NCBI RefSeq assembly: GCF_016906535.1
Contig: NC_057378.1
Coordinates: forward strand, 1,860,001-1,924,000
Direction: 5' to 3'
From: Rhizoctonia solani
Taxonomy: Eukaryota > Basidiomycota > Agaricomycetes > Cantharellales > Ceratobasidiaceae
Length of the DNA stretch: 64,000 nucleotides
The translations under genes and the position numbers were made by a program. Shown here in pieces: positions 12,420 to 22,400 of the stretch (position 1 is the first letter of the stretch; each line of letters begins with the position of its first letter). A model generated the notes under the pieces. It was not told the DNA's origin, made no database searches, and saw only the letters and a program-made list of their open reading frames with translations.

Positions 12420-12979
12420 TGTTACAACCCCCTAAATTATACCATCGGAATCGCCTCCTTTTTCTAATATTTTTACTATTTTTTACGGACTTGTTAGCTT
12501 ATGTTTTTCAATCACGTGATCTCGGCGCTTATTATGCCAAGATGCCGCGCCAAGATGCCGTGCCAAGGGCGCTTAGGAGAAATCCATGCTTCTGCGCAGC
12601 CCGCAGCACGCTTCTTATTTCACACATGTACTTCTTCTCTCACGCACACAGACCATGTAGATAGTGCATCCTTGTCTATATATACAGCAGGAAAATTGCT
12701 TGGAGACCCCAAGTCAATTTTACCTCATCTCATACCATTGAGGAGGAACACCCTTAGCCAGCTAAGTAGCCGGCCCTAGTAGTTCAGAAGTTTACCCCCT
12801 TATTGTGCTTACCACACCTCCAGGGCTAGGCCCCCCTTGTCAGTAGTATAGTTCAGAAGTCCGCCTTACAGCGGTACTAGTATAGCCTTAGATAGTCAGA
12901 TTACATAAGCCAGTGTAGTAGTACAGCCACAAGCGCCTGCCCACTAGCGTGTACCCAACTTTACAGTTGGCATACAACA
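12420..12979 (+). repeat. 3' LTR of G2
   Basis: This 560 bp LTR follows a G-rich polypurine tract (12409-12419). It differs from the 5' LTR mostly as CG/CA, CG/TG or CA/TG pairs, for example TAGCCGG against TAGCTGG. Confidence 0.95.
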
Positions 12980-12984
12980 AACGC

Positions 12985-13742
12985 CCAGGGATGTGGAACA
13001 CAAATGGGCCTATGCCGCCAAGCTATCTGCACCCAACAACCACCCAACCATTGCAGAAGCGCTTGCTGGACTGGACGCAGAGGAATGGCAAAAAGCCATG
13101 GCAAAGGAGGTTAGTACATTCAAGAAAATGGATACATACAATCTCACTGATCTACCACCTGGCCACAAGGCAATTGGAAATGCATGGGTATTCACACTCA
13201 AGTGTAATGCCAATGGCACACCAGCCTGCTACAAGGGACAACTAGTAGCCCAAGGTTTTAGCCAACAACCTGGTATCAACTTCAACAAGATGTTTGCACC
13301 TGTAGTACGTCTTGACTTGATACAATTACTGTTATCCATTGCTAACCAAAATGATTGGGATATTCAACAGCTCAATGTTAATTCTGTGTACCTACATGCA
13401 AAAGTAAACAAAGAATTATACATGTGACAGATCCCATATTTTGAAGACGGTACAAATCAAGTATTAAAACTAAAATGTTCAATTTACAGTCTGAAACAAG
13501 CAGGCTGCATGTGGAACAAACTATATGATACCAAGCTCAAAAGCCTTGGATACTTGCCATGCCTTACTGATGCGTGTGTGTACAAACAGATGGTCAACAC
13601 TGAGGGTGAGCTTTGCATATCCATTATTGCTACGCATGTTGACAATTCTATTGTTATTACTTCACACAATCACACTGAATCTGCCATAGCCAAACTCTTA
13701 CATGAATTTGACATGCAAGACTTAGGAAATATCCATCATTTC
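12985..13742 (+). pseudogene. Copia pol piece B: reverse transcriptase N-terminal half
   Basis: It continues piece A in frame and reads as copia RT: EEWQKAMAKEV, then NAWVFTLKC, GQLVAQGFSQ and FAPVVRL. A TGA at 13425-13427 follows ELYM, where relatives have Arg. The catalytic YVDD is HVDN (13635-13646). It is interrupted by G3 at 13743 and resumes at 34221. Confidence 0.92.
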
Positions 13743-14313
13743 TGTTACAACCTCCTTACCTATACCATTAGAATTGCCTGAGTTTCCTATTATTTTTACT
13801 ATTTTTTACAGACTCAATATCTCTTGTTTTTCAATCACATGATCCCGGCACTTTCTATGCCAAGATGCCACGCCAAGATGCCGTGCCAAGGGCGCTTAGG
13901 AGAAATCCATGCTTCTGCACAGTCTGCAGCACGCTTCTCATTTCACACATGTACTTCTTTTCTCACAAGCACAGACCATGTAGATAGTGTGCTTTCTTCT
14001 ATATATACAGCAGGAAATTTGCTTGGAGACACCAAGTCGATTTTACCTTGTCTCATATTCATTGAGGAGGCATCAGCCAGCTAAGTAGCCGGCCCCCAGA
14101 AGTTCTGCTAACGTATCACCCCCTTACCTCACTCACCACACCTCCCGGCCTAAGGCCCTCTTGTATCAGCAGTAGTTAGTTAGTTGTTGCCATAAGCAAC
14201 TTAGCCAGTTAGTAGATAGCCTTAGATAGTTACATTACATAAGCTAGTGTAGTAGTACGGCCATAAGTGCCCGCCTTTACCAGCAAGTACCCACCTTACA
14301 GTGGTGTACAACA
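13743..14313 (+). repeat. 5' LTR of G3
   Basis: It runs TGTTACAACC to ACAACA, 571 bp, with TATATATA at 14000-14007. It retains the TCGA form of the start element, AAGTCGATTTTAC, at 14034-14046. Confidence 0.95.
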
Positions 14314-14328
14314 TTGTAAAATCAACTT
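14000..14328 (+). promoter_or_regulatory. G3 promoter and self-priming pair
   Basis: The TATA box at 14000 is again 34 nt before the start element (14034-14046). The primer site GTAAAATCAACTT (14316-14328) pairs with it at 12 of 13 positions. The single mismatch is where the LTR keeps C of a CpG and the primer site has lost the matching G. Confidence 0.7.
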
Positions 14329-14781
14329 TTGTAGGCTTGATCAACAAACAAGAGGAACTCCCATACTAGCACAAGGGAAAACGGGTGATTGGACTTGCCT
14401 TTCAGCTTTAATAATCAAACAGCTGTTGGTCCCACCCAGTACCAAATTGCTATAAGGCGGACAGTCTCTAATTGTCCGCATACCACGTGTTTTGCCAGAA
14501 CACAGCAGTTAGCAACCCTAGACAGCCAAATCACCCGCTTGCAAAAAACCTGCTTGTATCACAATTGCCAGATCTGTTGATTTGTTGTAGGGATTGTTCA
14601 ACGCTAGGTGTTTGACGCAAGGGTTTAGCGTTCACACACTGCGCAAAAACCGCTCATAAGTCCTGTATCAGGCACCTATTCCCCCCACGCCGTCTCAGAC
14701 ATTCCCTCCACACGCTCTGGCGTCCTTCACCCATACTCCTGTCCTGTTAGCCGCTCTAGCTGCTGCTCCATTCCATCCCAT
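14329..14781 (+). other. G3 leader, left part
   Basis: This is non-coding leader with the family's conserved block (about 14361-14465). It is cut by G4 after CCCAT (14777-14781) and continues at 28418. Confidence 0.8.
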
Positions 14782-16302
14782 TGTTATGGATATGACATTT
14801 CTTCTTTAATCTGTACTTATTTTATTAATTACACTAGTAATCTTACAGTAAATAAGTGAGATAAAGATGCGAACTAAGGTTTTCAAGGTCCCTCTATCCA
14901 ATAGTGACCTTTACAAAACCTACAAACCTCAGGAATACCCTTAATATGCAATGTCTTTTGCATATATGCTGTTTTCTCACTCATTTAAATATATATAAAT
15001 TCAGCTGAGTAGATAAACAGTAACAAGTAATATTTCTCTTGTTTGTAGTATTATTATTCAAGATTCTATCTTGTGGCTACACACAGAAATATTCAGGGTC
15101 CCCCCTGTCGCATAGGCAAGTGCTCCGGCGCTTAATCAGCCCTTAAGCGCCGACGCACTAAATGCGCCTTTTCTCCATCACCCGGGCATCCCACACTGCC
15201 GAATCGCTTGCGCTTAGGTGCGCATGTTTGCGCGCTCCAGAACGCTGGGTCAAACTCCCAAAACGGACAACATTTGGTAGAGTTATGCCCCATTTACTGT
15301 AAGTACCCAATGCAGAGGTATCCTACCTTTGGGACTGTTTACTCCAAGGATGAAACACTTAGCCTTGGGACATCTAAGGACCCACACAGGTAAATACTGC
15401 CTTGGGGCAAACATTGCCTTGGGGCAAATATTAGGATCTGTTGTTTGTTTACTATGTACCAAGGTATTGGCTCCCTCAAGTGTTTCAGTTGCCACATGTA
15501 CCTCCTGTACCCCCTCTTGGTATCAATCATGTATATACTTGTTTGTGCACCTTCTCAGGGTATAAAAGGACCCTGTGAAGACGCTTCTAATGCATCCTAC
15601 TTTTACTCTTATATATTGACATATACACACAAGCCTTTAACAGCTTATCTGCGCATTTACTTTAGTGATTGACTCACTGTAAATAGCATAGGAGGTTATT
15701 CGGCGCACTAAGACCATAGGCCAGTCCCAACAGACACAGGGTAACCTATTAGTGTACTTACTGCGACCCTGTGCCCCTTGACTGTCACAGTTGTTGAGTT
15801 CAACATTGAGTATAGTGCAACGATACTGTAAGGATTGTTGTGATTGAGTGATAGTGTTTCAATCCACCATACCCCCTATATTGTAGATAGCTTTATCTAC
15901 AATATCTCATAAATCCTAGATATATTTTAGGTAAACCCCATAAGTCTTAAGTCTTACTTAAGCATATATAAGTCCTATACTTATTAGGCAAATCCTATAA
16001 ATCCTGTACATTAGTCAGGTAACCCTCTTACTTAAGGTACTATCCCAGAGACCTTAAGTATACATACCCTTAGTCACTTAGGCTTAAGTAACATTAGTCT
16101 AAGGTACTATATATAACCAACCACCTGCACTTCATAGTTGCTAGACTATTTGTTAGGAGTTGTTATTCCTGATAACCTAGCTTATATTGTGCATATATTC
16201 TGCGCATATATTCTGATTCTTAATACTAGTTCTTAGTTATTCCCATATACATTTTGTATATAGTAATTCTTTCTTACTCCTGTACTTACACGACTCTTAA
16301 CA
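14782..16302 (+). repeat. 5' LTR of G4
   Basis: This 1521 bp LTR runs from TGTTATGGAT to CTTAACA. TATAAAAG lies at 15561-15568. An AT-rich stretch at about 15890-16110 is full of CTTAAG-like motifs. ORFs of 61-78 codons inside are repeated in the 3' LTR and are not supported as genes. Confidence 0.96.
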
Positions 16303-16303
16303 T

Positions 16304-16318
16304 TGGTGACCACCGCAG
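16304..16318 (+). promoter_or_regulatory. G4 primer-binding site
   Basis: TGGTGACCACCGCAG starts 1 nt after the LTR. A leading TGG pairs with a tRNA CCA end, so G4 looks tRNA-primed, unlike the Tf1-like elements here. The tRNA species was not identified. Confidence 0.7.
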
Positions 16319-16420
16319 GGCCTAGTGTTGGTTATCTTTAATTCTTACCTGTAATCTTTTGTACAAGCTTTCACACTTTGTATATACATTCTAATTGTGA
16401 TACTCTACTAACATTCTTTT

Positions 16421-19400
16421 ATGTCTAGAAGATCAAGTAGACCTGCATCCTCTAATAGGACCCCTTGGGACACAAGACTTTCAAGAGAAGGTATGCCTAG
16501 ACATAGTACCCCTAGAAGCTCTGTGCTTCCTAGAGACAGCATACCTACAGATAGTCCCAACAACCCTTTTGGACCTACTAGGTACTCTATTGAGCAATCC
16601 TCTCCTGAGGAGCTAGTGATTCCCCAACCTATCCAACCCTATGAATCACCCATCAAGCCACATGCTTCCATGCCAGCCTTGGAAGACCCTCAAGCAGGAC
16701 CTAGTAGCTCAAGAAGGATATCACCTCACTCTCATAAGTCATCATCCAGACACTCTCCAAGATTGTCTCCTTTGGAATATGAAGCTATTCAGGAAGCAGA
16801 CAAGCTAGCTAAGCCAAGTTCTTCTATAAGGAAGCCTTCACCTTTTGGTCATAAGACTAGCCCAGCTACCTTCCAGAGGATGATACCTGTATTTGGACTT
16901 CCTGATATAGAGATGTTGGAACCTTCCTCTAGTAAAACTCAGCCCTCTGAGCCTATGAACTCTCATGAGCTTAAGAGATCTAAAGGAAAGACCTCTGAGG
17001 CCCACATATCCAAGCATAGGGAAACTCAAGTTGCCTTACTGGATCCTAATGATAGGTCTTTTACTAATGACCCAGCTATCCAGAAGTACCTACCCTATTC
17101 TCCTTCCACTACCTTATACCCTTTAAATGAAGAATTTCCAGGAGAATTCAACTATCAGCCTGACTGTACTCAGATGACCTCTTGGTGCAGGAAGAACCCT
17201 CAAGCTAATAGTTTCAGGAAAGTTTACAGGCAGCTAGGAAGAGTATTCTATCATGTGGAGATACCTCCAGCACATGAGAATTGCTTCCCCTCACCCTCTT
17301 GTGAGCAATGGGCTTCTCACTACTTCAAACTACTAGATACTGTAGTAACCTTTAGACCTACATGTCGCATCACTACCAAGTTGGTTCCTGCTCAAGAAAT
17401 CAACCATTGGCCTGAATATGGTAAGTTACACATAGACCTGAATAAACTAATCAAGAGAACTGTTCATAGCGTCTATGACATGGAGGAGCTATTGCCCATT
17501 CCTGAATGGCCAGAACATGACTGTTTATTCACCTCTCATTCCTTTGAGGTAGCTGCTGTCACTTATAGGGATCAGATGGAGCGTTTCATTCAGAAGCTAT
17601 ATGAGATCCTTGGTAGACAACTTCAGACTGGACCACCTTCCCCAGTCATCTCAGCAGGACATCTCAGTGAGGTAGAACCTGGACAAGAACACCTTAGGGA
17701 TAGGACTCTACAACTTAAGCAAGATATGACCCTGTTAGTGCCCAAAAGTTCTAGAGCCTCTTCTGTCACTCCACAGGAGGCGGCTCAAGAAAACTTACTA
17801 AGGAGTCTTATCAAGCCCACAAGTCAAGTTACTATTGCTAGTCCTTTACTTCCAGAACCTCAAGTTTCTCCTCCAACTGTAACCCTGCACCCCTCCAGTA
17901 GCACTCCTCCAGGACAACCTCCCAGTAGTCTTCATTCATCCAAAGCCTCTCTTACTGTTACTATGCAACCTAGGTATTTAGGACCTAATAATGGAACCTC
18001 ACTTATTCCCTCAGAACCTTTACCACCTCCTCCTAGCTCTATTGCTACTTCTTCCTCTAGATCTATACCCTTAGGAAGAATACCAGAGGAGTCACCTCAT
18101 GTAACATTACAAGTCCCACCTACTTTAGAAAGGACTGAGAGACTTAGGAGAGAAGCCACTAAATCTCTAGGACCTAGACCACCTACTCCTAGACCCACTG
18201 TAGTCCCTTCCATTAGTTCAGAAGAAACCTTACCATCATCACCTAGAGGTAATGCTAGTGTTCCTATTGCACAACCTTCAGCTATACCTCCTTTCAATAT
18301 ACAAGCCCTCAAAGACTACATCAACAATCTTTCAGATGGAAGTATAGATGGCTTAAGTTCTTCTGAATCATCAACTGGAAGAGACCAAGTAGCCCCAGAA
18401 CTAATAGCCCCAGCTACTCCTGCTGATTCTATTACTTCTGTCTCAAGTGCTGCTACTCATACCATGCAAATCCCAGTAGCACAGTCTACTCCCAGGATTA
18501 GGAGCCAAGTAGAAGAGGATAATGTTAGGAATATACCTTATAATCCACCTTTAAGCAACGCTGCTAGAAGAGTTAGCCTTGCAGGCCCAAGTATTCCTCT
18601 TAGAGATCCACCTCCACATGCTAACTTTATCAATCGCAGATCTTCCTTGGGAGCAAATCGGCGATCCTCAGGAAGACCAGCTATACCAGCTGAATCCTTT
18701 ACCAGAGTATCTACAATCCCAGAAGAGCGCTCCTCTAGACTAGCTGAAAGTGCCCACAGGAGACCTACCTCCTCTCCTGAATCAAGAAGAACTCCTCTAA
18801 GTATCCATACCAATTTACCTTACTTACAGGAGCAGCCAGCACCAGTTACTAGAGAAGAAGCTAATATGAGTAGGAGAGGAAACTTCTTAGCCCCTCTACT
18901 AGCACCTGTCCCACAACTTCAAGTACCTCCAGCACCACCCATTGATAGGACTAGGTTACCTCCTCATATTGTAGGACGTATGGTCTCCTCTAGAAGGTTT
19001 AGTGAGCTGTTTAATGATCCACCTCCTAGGGATCAACTTAGAGATAGACTAGCTCCCTTAGCTGAAGGAGGAGGAGGAAATGACCCACCATATGATAGCG
19101 ATGAGGGAGATTTTGATAACTCTGGTAGAAGAAGGAACAACCCACCTAGAAGGAATGGAGGAGGACCTCCCAACGACCCAGAAGATCCAGGAAATGAACC
19201 ATATGCTCAAGCAAATGCAGCTAGAGCAAGACCTTTCAATCCAGCTCCTGTACATTTTGATACTAAGCTGAAACCTGACATAATCCCAGAGTGGGATGGA
19301 GACACTAAGAAGCTGTCGCGCTGGATGACATCCATCAACAACATAGCTGAGTATAGTAGCTACACTAGAATTCAGCTTGGACAGCAGATTCCTCTCAGGT

Positions 19401-22400
19401 TCACAGGAAGAGCTCTTAGATGGTTCAATGCATTAGATAAGGACTATAGGCAAATTATAACTGAAGATTGGCCAGCACTTAGGCAAGCTATCACTATCCA
19501 CTTCATGAATAGGACCTTCCTGAACAGAAGCAAGAATGAAGCCATGCGCATCAGGTTCAGGGAGAAAGATCATTCAGAAGAGACCCCAGAAGACTATGTC
19601 ATCAGGAAGATGGAAGCTCTCACTATTGTCAGTGACTGGACTGACTCTGAATTAATCTTTGAAATCATGAATGGTGCTCCTAAGTCCTGGACCACGCATA
19701 TAGACACCTCAAGAATAGTCACTTGGGAAGACTTCCTTGATAAGATTGCATGGCATGAGGAGGACCTTTTGGGAAAAGATTCTTCTCATAACTCTGACAT
19801 ACAGCGTCAACTACACCAGATGCAATCTACTCTCAAGAGACTAGAAGGAAACAGGCACTCTAGGCCAAGTGCGCGCTCACACTTAGCAGGATCTAAACCA
19901 GTAGGATGGCATCAAAATAATCCTCCACCAAAATACCCTAAGGATGACTCTACAGTATCTAAAGGTAAAACTCCTAAAGACAAGAAAGCTAGACCTTGTA
20001 GACACTGTGGAAGTATGATGCACTGGGATAGAGACTGTAAGCATGCCAAGAAGAACTCCAGATTTGTGCAATCACATATGGCACAAGCAGATGATGATGA
20101 ATGGGAAGCACAGGAAGCTTATGAAGATCTCTGTGATGAAGCCTACCTTGATGAAACAGAATATGACACTGAAGGAGAAGAGTCTGTTTCTGAGGAAGAG
20201 CAGGATTTTCATAAGCCCCTTCAGTCGTTAGCTGTCTCTACCTCCAGCGCTAAGCCCAGCTCTGGATCCCAGGAGGAACAGCATGGTCTGGAGGGGACCA
20301 CTGTCAGCCAGGGTACTAACTCTGCTGACCAGGGCAGTAAGGAATCTGATTCATCTGTATTCTCTGGATATGTACAACCCAAGCTCCCCACTAGGAAGAG
20401 CCTTAATAAGAAACTGAAAATGGCTAGTAGTCATACAGCTATTGCCAAGAATGGAGAAGAAATCACTCTCAAGCGATTAATGTCAAGACCACCAGGAACT
20501 GCTTTCTTTGGATCTAAAGCCACCATCATCAAAGGTTGGCTTCAGACAAGTAATGGACCTAAGAAGCGCATCACCTTTGACTCAGGATCAGAGATCACTC
20601 TCATTAATGAGTCAATACTTAAAACTCTAGACCCATCACCTAGAGTGCGCATTGGACAAAAACTCAAGTTAATTCAAGTTACTGGGAATAGTAGCTTATC
20701 ACAGTATATTTCCCTTCCTATCATCTTTGATACTGAACAAGGATTAGTTAAAATGATTGTAGAAGCCTACATAGTTCCTAACATGAACACACCTTTTATC
20801 TTAGGAACAGACTTTGCATCTCAGTATCAACTGTCATTAGTTAGGAATGGAGAAGGAACAAGGATAGTTTTTGGGGATACAGGACGTTCTATTCCTGTGG
20901 AAGAATCAGATTCCAGCCCAAGAATTGACCAACAAGGTAACACCTTTATGGTTGAAGTTGCACAAGGATTCATCAAGAATTCTGAAAAAATCAAGATCTC
21001 TAAGAAGGCCTACAAGAAGCGACTTCAACATAGGAAATTACCTCCTAATACTGTCAAAGTAAAAGTATATGAGACAGTTACTATCCCAGCGCATACCATC
21101 AAGCTCATCAAAGTCAAGACAACATGGAAGGAAGGTCAAGCCTCTGGTTTTATGGACAGATCTTTCAATTCCCATCGACAAGAAGAACATCTGTTTGCAA
21201 TAACAGACTGCCTGATAGATAGGAACAATCCTAAGATTCAGGTTTCTAACCTATCAGAACATCCTTTAAGATTGCAAGGAGGAGAGATTCTTGGATATAT
21301 GCATGATCCCAACGAATACCTTGCAAAGGAAAAGGACATTACTAAGGAAGAAAAAGACAGCATTATCCAGTATGCTACCTTAGTACAAGCCATGGTGCAG
21401 AGGAAAGCTGAAGAGAAGCCTACTGTGCAAGAAGAGGAATTAATGAAGTCGCCTGAAGGAGGACCCAAGACTGCTGAAGTACCTGACCCAGAACCTGTCC
21501 CTTCAGATAGATTCCTTCAAGAAGTTAATTTCTCAGAACATCTCACCCCTAATCAAAGGGCTAAACTAGAAAAAGTTTTGCGCAAGCATGAGTTAGCCTT
21601 TGGATTAGATGGTAGACTTGGTACTCATAACACTCAACTGGAAATTAGACTAAGGCCAGGAACTAAAGAAATATCTCTAACCCCTTACCATGCTTCTCCA
21701 GCTAAAAGAGAAGTCATTGACAAGCAGATTGAGGAATGGCTTAAACTTGGAGTCATTGAGCCATCCAAGAGTGCTTGGGGATTTCCTGTTATAGTAGTCT
21801 ATTGCAACAGTAAACCCAGACTATGTGTGGATTACAGACGTCTCAATGAAGTAGCTGTACCAGATGAGTATCCCTTACCAAAACAAACTGACATCTTGCA
21901 TGCCTTGGAAGGATCTCAATGGCTTACTACCTTAGACGCGCTAGCTGGTTTCACTCAGCTAACCATTAAGGAGGAAGACAGAGAGAAACTTGCTTTCAGA
22001 TGTCACAACGGCCATTGGCAACCTACCAAACTACTCTTTGGATATAGGAATGGACCAGCAGAATTCCAGCGTGTCATGAATAGGATACTTTCAAGATTTC
22101 TATGGCAATTTGCCCTGGTATATATTGATGACATAGTGATCTATAGTGTTGAGTTTGAAGACCATTGTAATCACTTAGATCAAGTCTTAGGAGCTATTGA
22201 AGAAGCTGAAATCACCCTATCTCCAAAGAAATGTCACATTGGATACCAATCACTACTATTGTTAGGACAGAAGGTATCAAGATTAGGTCTATCAACCCAT
22301 AAGGAAAAAGTTGATGCTATCTTAGAGTTGGAACCCCCTAAAAATGTTCCTACTTTACAGACTTTCCTAGGGATGATGACTTATTTCTCTAGCTATATTC

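Larger units (their letters stand above)
6736..12979 (+). mobile_element. Ty3/gypsy chromovirus G2, complete
   Basis: This element is 6244 bp with two 560 bp LTRs and is flanked by AACGC at 6731-6735 and 12980-12984. It is inserted in the copia element in the same orientation. Gag is open, while pol carries four in-frame TGA codons. Almost all LTR-LTR differences that I found by eye lie at CpG-derived positions. Confidence 0.96.

Noticed and set aside
15208..15672. Three short ORFs in the G4 LTR, repeated at 27318-27782
   Set aside because: They overlap in different frames and strands, are preserved only because the LTR copies are young, and show no domain or coding bias.
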